Source: Prevotella merdae (GTDB taxonomy: Bacteria; Bacteroidota; Bacteroidia; Bacteroidales; Bacteroidaceae). Taken from it: a stretch of DNA of 64,000 nt. Positions 8,053 through 16,874 of this stretch are shown here, piece by piece. Position numbers and translations under genes: made by a program. Within the stretch, counting starts at the first letter, position 1, and each line of letters begins with the position of its first letter. Under the pieces are notes generated by a model, which saw only the letters and a program-made list of their open reading frames with translations, ran no database searches and was not told where the DNA came from. The DNA is taken from NCBI RefSeq assembly GCF_900290275.1, contig NZ_LT985324.1, forward strand, positions 62,733 through 126,732, read 5' to 3'.

Positions 8053-9501
8053 ATGCTGTCACAACAACAACTTCCACTCAGTGAATATAGCTCACTTTAT
8101 GATATAGTCGTCCCCCAGGACAACCTTCTCCGCCGTATTAATAACCTGATAGACTTCAGCTTTGTCTATCAGGAACTGGTCAATAAATATTGTCCTGATA
8201 ACGGCCGTACAGCTGAATCGCCCATTCGTATGTTCAAATATCTTCTATTGAAGACAATATACGATATATCTGACGTGGATGTTGTAGAGCGTTCCCGTTA
8301 TGACATGTCGTTTAAGTATTTTCTTGATATGACTCCTGAGGAAGGCGTTATCAATCCAAGCAGTCTTTGTAAGTTTCGCAGATTACGCCTGAAAGACACG
8401 GATCTTATGAACCTGCTTATCAAAAAAACTGTAGAGATAGCAATAGAGAAAGGAATCATCACATCAAAGACTATTATTGTAGATTCGACTCATACAAAAG
8501 CCAGGTCAAATCCGTATTCACCAGTTGAGATACTGAAACTCCGTTCGAAGCAACTCCGCAAGGCGCTTTATGCCATGGATGATAATATAAAGGAAACACT
8601 TCCGGCTAAGAATGAAGACGATGACCTTGTTCATGAGTTGGATTATACCAAGGACCTTCTAAATCATATCACCTCGGATTCCTGCCTTTCGGAAGTGCCC
8701 GCAGTAAAACAGCGACTAAATATGCTAAAGGAGACGCTTGCGGACATAGAAGACCACTATACAACCTCAAAGGATACAGACGCACGTGTTGGGCATAAGA
8801 CAGAAGACACGTCGTTCTTCGGTTACAAGACTCACATCGCAATGAGTGATGAGCGTATCATAACTGCTGCCACAGTCACATCTGGCGAGAAGGGTGACGG
8901 GCCTCAGTTGGAAGAGCTTGTTGAGCAAAGCAGAAAGAACGGAATGGAGGTTGACACGGTTGTTGGTGATACCGCATATTCTGGCTGCAAGAACCTCAAA
9001 CTGGCAGAAGATGAAGAGAGGGGATTTCGTTTGGTGTCCAAATTACATCCGTCTATTAGTAGTGGATTTAGAAAGAGTGAAGACAATTTTGATTACAACA
9101 AGGATGCAGGCATGTTTGTTTGTCCTGCTGGCCATATGGCAATCAGAAAAGTAATAATGGGAAAGAATAGGAACTGGAATCAATCCATGACTTATTTCTT
9201 TGATGTGGATAAATGCAAGACTTGCTCACGAAGAAACGGATGCTACAAGGATGGAGCTAAAAGCAAGACCTATAGTGTACCTATCAAGAAAGGAGAACAT
9301 AAAAGACAACTGGAGTTTCAGAAGACACAAGAATTTAAAGAAATAGCCCGCCAGAGATACAAGATAGAGGCAAAAAATTCGGAGTTAAAACAGGTATACG
9401 GCTATGATAAGGCATTGTCGTATGGGCTAGATTGTATGCAAATGCAAGGTGCAATGACAATATTTGCCGTAAATATCAAAAGAATATTGAGACTAAGCTA
9501 A
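8053..9501 (+). CDS. IS1182-family transposase
   Basis: A 482-residue DDE transposase. The N-terminal DUF772-like region (about 20-120) carries NGRTAESPIRMFKYLLLK and SRYDMSFKYFLDM. The catalytic core has D144 (IIVDSTHTKA), D306 (VVGDTAYSG) and a glutamate in YKIEAKNSELK (E439 or E444). A cysteine cluster at 388-397 (CKTCSRRNGC) matches the zinc-knuckle-like insert of this family. Length and layout fit a complete, probably active copy. It is the only gene of the IS. Confidence 0.95.
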   Translation: MLSQQQLPLSEYSSLYDIVVPQDNLLRRINNLIDFSFVYQELVNKYCPDNGRTAESPIRMFKYLLLKTIYDISDVDVVERSRYDMSFKYFLDMTPEEGVINPSSLCKFRRLRLKDTDLMNLLIKKTVEIAIEKGIITSKTIIVDSTHTKARSNPYSPVEILKLRSKQLRKALYAMDDNIKETLPAKNEDDDLVHELDYTKDLLNHITSDSCLSEVPAVKQRLNMLKETLADIEDHYTTSKDTDARVGHKTEDTSFFGYKTHIAMSDERIITAATVTSGEKGDGPQLEELVEQSRKNGMEVDTVVGDTAYSGCKNLKLAEDEERGFRLVSKLHPSISSGFRKSEDNFDYNKDAGMFVCPAGHMAIRKVIMGKNRNWNQSMTYFFDVDKCKTCSRRNGCYKDGAKSKTYSVPIKKGEHKRQLEFQKTQEFKEIARQRYKIEAKNSELKQVYGYDKALSYGLDCMQMQGAMTIFAVNIKRILRLS

Positions 9502-9586
9502 GAATAATTAGAAGAATTATACACTTGTGACATAAGTGCCCTACATCCTCTATAAGGCTGTATATTAGACCATATCAAAGCAAATT

Positions 9587-9636
9587 AAAAGCAGATTGCA
9601 AAACCGACATAATGTTTAATGCAATCTGCTTTTTTA
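9587..9636. terminator. terminator inside the right end of the IS
   Basis: AAAAGCAGATTGCA (9587-9600) pairs with TGCAATCTGCTTTT (9620-9633), followed by further T residues. A-rich sequence on the other side makes it plausible in both directions. Confidence 0.75.
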
Positions 9637-9658
9637 TTTAAAAGAGTGGAATAAAGTC

Positions 9659-10669
9659 TTAAAGGGCTAACTTTTTCAGTGCCCTCCTGCTTCGTTTTCC
9701 TCCTACTCGATTATTCGGGTACTTTCTTTTATTTCTGAAGTCAATCCATTTTTGGCGTTCTGTTCCGAATCTGACAGCATTGTTGTGATAAGCGTATAGC
9801 ACACGTTTTTCGATGTCCGATTCTGAAACGGCAATCGCAGGGTCACGAGTGTAAAGATATGTCAGTTTCCATAACGCTGCGTCATAATGCACTCCGCATA
9901 GGCATAGTTGGGTTGCCTTTTTTATTAACGAGTTGTTTCTTTTGCCTATTATGTAATCCTCTGGATGTTTGCTCCAACTATACTTGTCGATGTAATCCAT
10001 AAGTGCCTTGTCTTTCCATGTTGCTTGAAACAGACCATTCATCATTACCATATTCTGAGTCATTGGAGAAACACCTATGAAGCCTTTGCTTATAGCTTTC
10101 TTAATTTTTGTCTGTTGCGTTATATTAGGTGCATACTCAAAGTGAAAACTCTTTGATTGTGGATAGAAGAAACTATCACTATCGTAAGAAAGGAATGTTG
10201 CACGAGACAAGTCATGCACCCCTTTGTCTGTATACGGAATGTTGCCAAATGTTTGTAGAAGTTGGACATACAGATTCCAATGAAACTCCGGATGCACATT
10301 GTCATGTTTAACCAATACCTTATAACCATTTCCAGAAGGTGAAGTAAAAAGATAATATGTCAGAGGATTGCAAATAAGCATTTCTCTTACTTGCGCCATT
10401 TCGCTTGTCGGTATATGGTCAAAGTCCAATGCCGTAACTTGGTTATATACGGCAATGCCATCATCGCAACGATGTGGAAAGACACCATTCACGGTAATGT
10501 TTGGTAAATTGCTTTTTATATATTGCCTTTGCTTTTCATCCGATGCACTGCGTAAAGCGTCAATCTTCGACTTCATTTCATTAGAGGCTATAAGTTCTCT
10601 TAATTGCTCAAAGGACACAGGTGTATTAGATACTGTAGTCCAAATGTTAGGGTAAATGCTAAAATTCAT
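9659..10669 (-). CDS. VirE_N (BT4734/BF3469-like) primase-type protein with replaced C terminus
   Basis: A 336-residue protein of the Bacteroidetes BT4734/BF3469 (VirE N-terminal) family, which has a primase-polymerase-like fold. Visible motifs are TALDFDHIPT (acidic DxD-type pair), LFTSPSGNGYKVLVKH and DLSRATFLSYD. Such proteins replicate phages and integrative elements. It overlaps the upstream helicase gene by 4 nt (ATGA). The last 17 residues (NRVGGKRSRRALKKLAL) are encoded by the group II intron domain VI arm and the IS end, not by the original gene. Without the intron the frame would continue IQKRLRETYLQAFKSYKS and stop at 5983-5985. Confidence 0.85.
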   Translation of the reverse strand: MNFSIYPNIWTTVSNTPVSFEQLRELIASNEMKSKIDALRSASDEKQRQYIKSNLPNITVNGVFPHRCDDGIAVYNQVTALDFDHIPTSEMAQVREMLICNPLTYYLFTSPSGNGYKVLVKHDNVHPEFHWNLYVQLLQTFGNIPYTDKGVHDLSRATFLSYDSDSFFYPQSKSFHFEYAPNITQQTKIKKAISKGFIGVSPMTQNMVMMNGLFQATWKDKALMDYIDKYSWSKHPEDYIIGKRNNSLIKKATQLCLCGVHYDAALWKLTYLYTRDPAIAVSESDIEKRVLYAYHNNAVRFGTERQKWIDFRNKRKYPNNRVGGKRSRRALKKLAL

Positions 10670-12573
10670 TTTGCTTTTATTAAAAATCCGTTTGTTCTTT
10701 TGTTAAGTCCTGACGATATTTTGACATCTTCAAGATTGAAATATTCCTGCAAATCAATAGCCTTTGCAGTCTTGTTTATATGACAACGCCTGTATATTTC
10801 TGTCAGAGTATCTTTAATGTATTTCTTAGAGTATCTTTCGCCAATTACAAAAGATTTGGTTATCTCTGGCATCAGTAAATACTGTTCTTTGTAACGCTCA
10901 TAGTATTGCTCCAATAATGACATATCATAGTTGAAGGTTTTTAAACCATCCGAGCCATAAACATAATAATAGTTGTAGTATTTACTTGAAATGCTGTGTA
11001 TGCCATTAGAGTAAGCAAGCAAATCTGGATATGCGTCAAAGAATTGCGCAAAGTACATCATCCTTGTATTGTCATCTTCAAGTCTGTAAAACTCGTCAAT
11101 AAACGACAATAGTATTGGAGGCAAATTTGGATTGTCTGCCATTTCAAAGCCATTCCTGACAATGACACTTTGCACACTCTCATGCTTTACATATATTCTG
11201 TCTCTCATTTCCCATGCGTGTTGTTCCGCTATCAAAGCATTTACACAATTCTTGGCAATTCGTTCTCTTGTCAAAGGGTCTTCAAAGATTACGCCATACG
11301 GACATATATCACGCTTCACTTCCGTTGCTGCCAGTGCGCCTTGTGACAGTTTGTTCCATTCGTTGCAGATGGCTTCAGATTGTCGCCATTTCATTTCTTG
11401 GTCAGCATAGAACTCTTCTCGACTGGTTGTAGTGCCGACAGTTGTCTTTACATAAATCGTGCATCTTTTTCTGAAATGGTTTTCTGCTAAACGCTGCCGT
11501 CCTACAATCTGAACCAAGTCCAAGGATAAATCCGTACACATAGACTTGACATTTGAGTCTGCAAACACATAGGTACTGGCAGATGTTGAATAGAAGTCCA
11601 CTCCAAAGTATGAACACTTAGAGCAAAATGTATAAGTACAATGCGGTTTGCCTTTCAATGGTATCTTACCAAAACCGAAACCATTTCCGAGTCCTTTGAT
11701 TATTTTTTTGTTCTTGCTGTCATTGGCAACAAGAATATTCACATCGGATGCTTGCAGTTTATTTTCGGTTATGACCTTTGCTATATCCCTAACGTTGTTC
11801 ACAAAGAATATAGCTTCCGTGCTTTCATAGCAAATACCATTCTCAATGATGGTATCAAAGAAACCATCATTCCTGTAACGGATTATAATCTTGCCTATCT
11901 CGTCAACAGTTGAAGTCATCGGGAGGTATTGTGTCTGTACTTTCATTATCTTATTTTCCGACCACTCTAACTCTATATAAGGCAGATTTTGTAAGAACTC
12001 CATTCTGTCAAGATATTCTTCCAATATAGGAGTTGCCGATATATACCATACATTTTGCAGTTTATAAAGAAGCGATGACACCCTTTCTATGACATCTGGT
12101 TTTAATGTGTAGTCTTGGAAACAGGCTTGATGTTCATCTACAACATACAGAAAGTCTATGCCAGAGTCTTTAAGAATAGGATATATCGTAGGTAGAGAAT
12201 CATACGTTACTATAACCTTTGGTACGGTTTTGTATAGAGTAAATGGATTTTGCCAAGTTATGTAGTTACGCAAGTTCATAAAAGTTTTCTCATTTTCTTC
12301 TTTCTGCTTTTCTCTATCGGTCTTACAACTCGGTCTGAAATAAAAGTATGATTCATGTTCTTTCTCCATTTGTTCAACCTTGTTCTCTGCCAAATATTTT
12401 CTTGGAACACACAAAACGGTTGGAATGTTATTGTGAAGTGCCCAGTAGGTAAGTCCACAGCCAGGATATTTCTTGTTGATGATAACCTGTCCTTGTGGAA
12501 TCTCGTTTTCAAATCCTACCCAATCTGAAATGTAATTTACATTATTGGGTACATGAATAATTTTCTTGTTCAT
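10666..12573 (-). CDS. SF2-like helicase of the element replication module
   Basis: A 635-residue protein. The start at 12573 (MNKKIIHVPN) is preferred over an upstream in-frame ATG at 12618. Helicase-like motifs are a Walker-A-like PGCGLT (37-42), VVDEHQ (DEAH box variant), ISATPI (motif III) and QIVGRQRL (motif VI). The Walker A lysine is replaced (GCGLT), so classical ATP binding is not certain. A CTYTFCSKC cysteine group may bind zinc. It overlaps the VirE_N gene by ATGA, so the two likely act as a primase-helicase pair replicating the element. Confidence 0.7.
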   Translation of the reverse strand: MNKKIIHVPNNVNYISDWVGFENEIPQGQVIINKKYPGCGLTYWALHNNIPTVLCVPRKYLAENKVEQMEKEHESYFYFRPSCKTDREKQKEENEKTFMNLRNYITWQNPFTLYKTVPKVIVTYDSLPTIYPILKDSGIDFLYVVDEHQACFQDYTLKPDVIERVSSLLYKLQNVWYISATPILEEYLDRMEFLQNLPYIELEWSENKIMKVQTQYLPMTSTVDEIGKIIIRYRNDGFFDTIIENGICYESTEAIFFVNNVRDIAKVITENKLQASDVNILVANDSKNKKIIKGLGNGFGFGKIPLKGKPHCTYTFCSKCSYFGVDFYSTSASTYVFADSNVKSMCTDLSLDLVQIVGRQRLAENHFRKRCTIYVKTTVGTTTSREEFYADQEMKWRQSEAICNEWNKLSQGALAATEVKRDICPYGVIFEDPLTRERIAKNCVNALIAEQHAWEMRDRIYVKHESVQSVIVRNGFEMADNPNLPPILLSFIDEFYRLEDDNTRMMYFAQFFDAYPDLLAYSNGIHSISSKYYNYYYVYGSDGLKTFNYDMSLLEQYYERYKEQYLLMPEITKSFVIGERYSKKYIKDTLTEIYRRCHINKTAKAIDLQEYFNLEDVKISSGLNKRTNGFLIKAK

Positions 12574-12796
12574 ATTTATATATGTGTAATGTTTAAGTTT
12601 AATGCCACTTCGTGACAAACAACAAGGATAAGAATTTTAGACTGTCCTATTTTTACTATAAATCCCTTAGAAGCTATATAACAGAAAAAAGAGACACGTA
12701 AAGATAAAAAAAGGTCTATCTGTCTTTCCTTGCAATCCTCCGTAGGAGGGTTAAACACAACGCTTAGTATTGCATTTGGTAAAGATTTGGGCTATT

Positions 12797-13693
12797 TTAC
12801 AAGCCCAAATCAAATACTTCATAAAACTCATAATAGATGTTTGCACCTTGTTCATTACACCGATGCCAGTTAAAGCAATCAACAAAAGACTTGTAAGCCT
12901 CATGTCCTTCTATTCCGTTTTCTTTGGCTCTGTACGCAAAGAATCTTGCTGCCGCAATAATTGAGTTACTTCGCCTCAGATTGAAATGCTGCATGACATC
13001 TTCTTTCAAATCGTCAAGTGTTGTAAACGCTGAAAAATCAGGTTTCATTGCGTTATAAGAATCGTTGGTTAATTTTGTTGTTGTTTTGAGATTCTTGATT
13101 TCTGGCCTGAAATGAAAAGTGCCACATTTGTCATTTATAATCAACTTGTCGTCAAACGATATAGTGGCAGAGCAATAGGTACTTTCACTATATGCGCATA
13201 TATCCCATGAGCGATATGACTCTGCCATATTTGCTATTTCTTTTTCAATATGTGTGCAACGTGTCTTATGCTGGCTTGGATCTGTATTGTCGTGCTTGCA
13301 AATAAGTAATGCACATTCGTTATAAATATCAGCATAAGCAGCATACACAAATGGAATCTTCTTTGCGAACTCGTCTCTCGTCTCATTGCCATCGGCAAGA
13401 TAGCCATTACAAAAGTTAGGAACTGTAACTGCTACCATATTTGAGTACGACAGGAAGCAGTTGTTTTTGATGACACCTGAGTAGTTGACCTTTGGTATAC
13501 CACTATGGATATAATTCCATTTATCAACACCAGAAATCTTTTCACCTTTCTCTTTATAGCTCCTATATTCGTCACTATTCATAATGTTAAAGAGTACAGT
13601 TGACATATCCGTCTCTGTTGCTTTGTTGTCTTTCGGATTGATTATTGTTATCTTATCCGATAAAGTAATAATAGTATTTTTTACTTTTTCCAT
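12797..13693 (-). CDS. hypothetical protein, 298 aa
   Basis: The start at 13693 (MEKVKNTIITL) is preferred; upstream in-frame sequence to 13822 is AT-rich and unlike coding DNA. The protein is alpha/beta with an aromatic-rich middle and no motif I recognise. Its position upstream of the helicase and VirE_N genes in the same direction suggests a part in replication or control of the element. The 220-bp gap before the helicase means it may be a separate transcript. Confidence 0.6.
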   Translation of the reverse strand: MEKVKNTIITLSDKITIINPKDNKATETDMSTVLFNIMNSDEYRSYKEKGEKISGVDKWNYIHSGIPKVNYSGVIKNNCFLSYSNMVAVTVPNFCNGYLADGNETRDEFAKKIPFVYAAYADIYNECALLICKHDNTDPSQHKTRCTHIEKEIANMAESYRSWDICAYSESTYCSATISFDDKLIINDKCGTFHFRPEIKNLKTTTKLTNDSYNAMKPDFSAFTTLDDLKEDVMQHFNLRRSNSIIAAARFFAYRAKENGIEGHEAYKSFVDCFNWHRCNEQGANIYYEFYEVFDLGL

Positions 13694-14025
13694 ATTATTT
13701 AAAATCCCTCGTATTGTTAAATCGGAAGTATAGAGGGCTATCAACTTCCAACAATAAAGATTTTGACGGTTAGAAATGGCGTTTTTTGACTTTTTACTCT
13801 TGACAAAGAAGAAAGAGACCAAGCTATAATGCTTAATCTCTTGTGCTTTTACGTAACACTTTTTCTTGTGTTTAAGTGATTTACCTATCGAAAAAGGTAA
13901 ATCGCAAAACTTACTGACATTCAGCCTGTTTTGTGCTACTTTTACCTATATTCAAAAAAATAGTACACCCCTATAACTCATTCAAACCCCATATATGCCA
14001 TTATTTTGTTTTTAGGTAAAAGGCA
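13694..14025. other. gene-free stretch with a small hairpin
   Basis: AT-rich DNA without a convincing ORF. GATTTACC (13878-13885) and GGTAAATC (13896-13903) form an 8-bp hairpin, and further TTTTACCTAT and GGTAAAAGG words follow at about 13938 and 14015. It probably holds the promoter of the 298-aa gene and perhaps operator-like repeats. Confidence 0.35.
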
Positions 14026-14469
14026 TTATGAGTTTGCTCCAATAATCTTAATCTCCAGATAATGTTTGCCAAAGTTTATCTTTATGTCTTTAGCTCCCTC
14101 AGACAGGCGTTTAAGGAAGTGCCTTTTAATGTTGTCATCAGCAGCATACCAACTTCCATTGTATGCTATCAATCCCCAATAGCCATCATCCAATCCGCCA
14201 AATACCTTCGGAAAGAAGCACTCCTCCGTCAGTCCTGTTATAAGTTGGCAGTCTTCGTTCTTTATCCAACCACAATCCAGATAGCTTACTGAATTTCTCT
14301 TGAATAGGATGGTGGCTGTATTGGTGCATGGATTATAGTCATACGCAACACCCTTAATGTCTATCTTGGGATATAAAGCAATCGCCAAGAATGATAATTT
14401 GTCAGACAATTCTTGATAGTCCTTCTCAACATCCGTATCAATGTCGTAATTCATAATCGTAAGTTTCAT
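14026..14469 (-). CDS. hypothetical protein, 147 aa
   Basis: An alpha/beta protein with an acidic N terminus and aromatic core (FGGLDDGYWGLIAYNGSWY). No family recognised. Its ATG overlaps the stop of the upstream gene by 4 nt (14466-14469), so the two are translationally coupled. It is probably an accessory protein of the element. Confidence 0.6.
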   Translation of the reverse strand: MKLTIMNYDIDTDVEKDYQELSDKLSFLAIALYPKIDIKGVAYDYNPCTNTATILFKRNSVSYLDCGWIKNEDCQLITGLTEECFFPKVFGGLDDGYWGLIAYNGSWYAADDNIKRHFLKRLSEGAKDIKINFGKHYLEIKIIGANS

Positions 14470-14786
14470 TGCTTGTCCTCCTTTATTTTAGTTTTTTGTG
14501 AAGTTACATAAAGAGTACAATCGAACTCTTTATTAAGATAGTCTGCCAGGCTCTTGTACGCATCCACCCTCTTTCGGTCACGAGGCATAAGCTCCAATGC
14601 AGATTTCAAGTCCAACACGATAGCTTCTCCTGCAACCAACGAGTAGCCTGCATCTTTCAATGCCTGTATATCGTGCATGAACTTTGACTTGACTACTTTA
14701 TGTTCCTCGGCAGTAGTCTTAACCTGTTCACTGGAAGTTACTATACTTCGCTCCCCAGTGACTATTTGAAATAGATTCTTAAACAT
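14466..14786 (-). CDS. hypothetical protein, 106 aa
   Basis: A mainly helical, lysine-rich protein with a short hydrophobic start (MFKNLFQIVTG) and a lysine/glutamate tail. No family recognised. It is the first gene of a coupled pair with the 147-aa protein and is divergent from the small ORFs beginning at 15212. Confidence 0.55.
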   Translation of the reverse strand: MFKNLFQIVTGERSIVTSSEQVKTTAEEHKVVKSKFMHDIQALKDAGYSLVAGEAIVLDLKSALELMPRDRKRVDAYKSLADYLNKEFDCTLYVTSQKTKIKEDKQ

Positions 14787-14959
14787 TTCACATAGATATT
14801 TAATACATAAGTAAGAAGTTTAAAGTAGTGGAGGTGAGTTTTATAGCGTTTTTCGCCATTCTAATAATTACGTCTGCAAAGACTTAATACCCTTACTTTT
14901 GACAAGTTATTAATACTTATTAAATAATATTAAAATATCAAGATAATATTCTTGATAAA

Positions 14960-15124
14960 CTTTAAGCATAAAGAAGGGATTGCCAGGTGATGAATCTGGA
15001 ACAACATGAACTTTAGCTTAGGCTTGGATTACGGTACTCAAGGAGCTACTATTCTACAGGTCGGGCTATTGCTTGAAGTATTACGATGAGGTCAAAACCA
15101 AGGTGTTTTGAGCCTCTTTTTTTT
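14960..15124 (+). ncRNA. possible small RNA ending in a strong terminator
   Basis: The 425-bp gap 14787-15211 has no gene over 30 codons, but GC content rises sharply between 14970 and 15124. The block ends in GAGGTCAAAAC (15088-15098) paired with GTTTTGAGCCTC (15105-15116) and eight T residues. A terminator with no upstream gene on this strand suggests a short transcript of about 150 nt. A 27-codon ORF (ATG at 15008) lies inside it and is an alternative explanation. Confidence 0.4.
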
Positions 15125-15211
15125 CTTTCAATTTTAACGGAAATATCTGGCTTTCAAAGCCTTAGATATAGAATATAACTTTTTTAACAACGTAAAATAT
15201 CAGAAAAAAAA

Positions 15212-15385
15212 ATGAACATCAAAAAAACTCTTGTGATTAGCTATCGTGTACTATGCGTAGCTGTCACTTTAATCGAAGCTACAGATTTAACGAAGAGTGT
15301 CTGGAGCAAGTACAAAAACAAGAAGTCGGTAAAGTCAACAACAACGCCTACCGACACAACAAATGTCGAGACTGTATGTGACTAA
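15212..15385 (+). CDS. small hypothetical protein, 57 aa
   Basis: ATG at 15212 after an A-rich leader opens a frame of 57 codons (MNIKKTLVISYRVLCVAVTL onward). A basic N terminus and hydrophobic stretch (residues 7-21) are followed by a lysine/threonine-rich tail. It looks like a small membrane-associated protein of the element. Family unknown. Confidence 0.45.
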   Translation: MNIKKTLVISYRVLCVAVTLIEATDLTKSVWSKYKNKKSVKSTTTPTDTTNVETVCD

Positions 15386-15525
15386 AAACGAAAGACTCGA
15401 CACAATCATTACCCTTTTAGAAGCTATAACATTTTTCTTCAAAGGGTGGAAAAAATTATCGGGAGCAACCAGTAAAATTAAGTCTGGTGGCTCCCATAGT
15501 TCTAACTGTTCAAAATGTAATAAAT

Positions 15526-15660
15526 ATGAACAAAACGAAATCAGAACTTATCATCAGAGCAATTAATAAGAATGGCTCTGTTAAGCTCGTGAGAAACATG
15601 AAGGCAAAGATTATACGCTTTCCTTTCTTCCCACGACTAAGTTACTTTACAGTTTGCTAA
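15526..15660 (+). CDS. small basic hypothetical protein, 44 aa
   Basis: ATG at 15526 opens a 44-codon frame of basic residues (MNKTKSELIIRAINKNGS, KIIRFPFFPRLSYF). It stops 22 bp before the DUF3871 gene and is probably part of the same transcript. A competing overlapping frame at 15363-15566 (67 codons) is less convincing. Confidence 0.35.
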   Translation: MNKTKSELIIRAINKNGSVKLVRNMKAKIIRFPFFPRLSYFTVC

Positions 15661-15682
15661 CAACTTCAAAAACAATAACAAC

Positions 15683-16738
15683 ATGAAGAAGAAAGAAGCA
15701 ACTACAGCCGTGATTGTTCCTACAGCAGGGACTATCACATCAGACATAACCTTGGGTCTCGAAAAATCAGATGATATAATCGAGGCTGAAGTTATTGAAG
15801 AAGAAGATTGGGGTGACAACCATCCTAACTTCATTGAAAGCAATACTCAGGCAATCACGCTTGAAGAGTTGCAAACTAAGAACGTAATTCCTACTTTCTT
15901 TGACGGAACACTTACTCTTTCACACCAGAATTTTATTGGTGCTGTAAAAAGCGTTGCCGAGAAAGTATTTGGAGAACTTACACCTGTTGAGTGTAGAGTA
16001 TCACATCCTATTATCGGAAGAATACCATCAGCTCAACACAAGAAAGCAAGTGAATTGACAGATGCAGACAAGACCGTATTTTATCAGAGATTGGCTTTTT
16101 GCTGCCATGTCAAGAACCTTACAAAAACTATCAATGGTCAATTGGTTCACCTTTGTATTGGTGGAGTGAGGGGCTATAATGAGGACAAACTCTATAACCG
16201 TCCAACCGCATTAAAATTCAAAGTATTTGTCGGTTGGCAAGTAAGAGTATGTTCAAACTTAATGCTAACCTGTGACGGAAACTCAGGAACCATAGACTGT
16301 TTGACAGAAGCAGACATTATGCAGAAGTCATTTGAACTTTTCAATGGTTTTAACCCTCACAAGGACGAAACATTAAAGCTCTTGGAAAATTTGCAATCAA
16401 CATCTATCTCCGAAGAGTTATTCTGTAAGATTATCGGTAGAATGAGACTATACCAGTTTCTTTCACCGTCCGAACAGAAACAACTGCCATCGCTGACTAT
16501 CGGTGATCAAGCCGTAAATGCTATGGTAAAAAACTATGTGTCTAATCCCAATTTCGGTAAGAAAGAGGGAGAAGATATTACTACATGGAATCTACTACAG
16601 CTCGCTAACGAATCTGTAAAATCCGCTTATATAGATAAGTGGTTAGATCGAAACCAGAACTGTACTGATTTTGCTTTAGGAATCCAAAAAGCCCTAACAG
16701 GTAAAGACACTGAGGGCTATTCTTGGTTCATCAACTAA
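15683..16738 (+). CDS. DUF3871 domain protein
   Basis: A 351-residue protein of the DUF3871 family, found in Bacteroidetes mobile elements and phage-like replicons and resembling DUF932-type proteins. It has an acidic N-terminal tail (residues 20-50) followed by the conserved body (SHPIIGRIPSAQHKKAS, LCIGGVRGYN, VFVGWQVRVCSNLML). It is the first gene of the recombination module, before the annealing protein and exonuclease, so a role in DNA handling is likely but unproven. Confidence 0.8.
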   Translation: MKKKEATTAVIVPTAGTITSDITLGLEKSDDIIEAEVIEEEDWGDNHPNFIESNTQAITLEELQTKNVIPTFFDGTLTLSHQNFIGAVKSVAEKVFGELTPVECRVSHPIIGRIPSAQHKKASELTDADKTVFYQRLAFCCHVKNLTKTINGQLVHLCIGGVRGYNEDKLYNRPTALKFKVFVGWQVRVCSNLMLTCDGNSGTIDCLTEADIMQKSFELFNGFNPHKDETLKLLENLQSTSISEELFCKIIGRMRLYQFLSPSEQKQLPSLTIGDQAVNAMVKNYVSNPNFGKKEGEDITTWNLLQLANESVKSAYIDKWLDRNQNCTDFALGIQKALTGKDTEGYSWFIN

Positions 16739-16783
16739 CATCCTTCTCTCTAAAAGTCTGGAAACTAATAGACCTGGATGTTT

Positions 16784-16834
16784 GAGAGATATACATTTAT
16801 CAACGAAAGAAGATATTTGTGTATCTCTCTTTTT
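16784..16834 (+). terminator. terminator between DUF3871 and the annealing protein
   Basis: GAGAGATATACA (16784-16795) pairs with TGTGTATCTCTC (16818-16829), followed by TTTTTG. Genes downstream therefore need read-through or their own promoter. Confidence 0.65.
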
Positions 16835-16874
16835 GTTTATCATTAGTATTCACAACAACTTAAAAAATACCGCA

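Larger units (their letters stand above)
7944..9686 (+). mobile_element. IS1182-like insertion sequence, complete
   Basis: Perfect 17-bp terminal inverted repeats (GAGGGCACTGAAAAAGT at 7944-7960, its complement at 9670-9686) enclose one transposase gene. The element is flanked by the direct repeat CTGCTTCG at 7936-7943 and 9687-9694, an 8-bp target duplication. Internal hairpin terminators lie near both ends. It landed in the domain VI loop of the group II intron, and its right end supplies the stop codon of the VirE_N gene. Confidence 0.9.
6039..9711 (+). mobile_element. class C group II intron, interrupted by an IS element
   Basis: The 5' end GTACGCTCGG (6039) with the GGGTGAAAGTCCC motif near 6070 is typical of a bacterial group II intron 5' domain. 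Domain V is at 7871-7902. Domain VI is split: its left arm GTAGGAAGAAAAC (7924-7936) and right arm GTTTTCCTCCTAC (9694-9706) pair 12 of 13 bases around the loop TGCTTC, and the intron ends CTACTCGAT at 9711. An IS of 1,743 bp sits in that loop. Position behind a terminator and a maturase without an endonuclease domain both indicate class C. Splicing is doubtful with the IS in place. The ends are placed by consensus and could be off by a base or two. Confidence 0.85.

Noticed and set aside
15363..15566. 67-codon frame overlapping two small ORFs
   Set aside because: It overlaps the 57-aa gene and the start of the 44-aa gene out of frame and has a low-complexity serine/asparagine tail. The alternative frames pack better.
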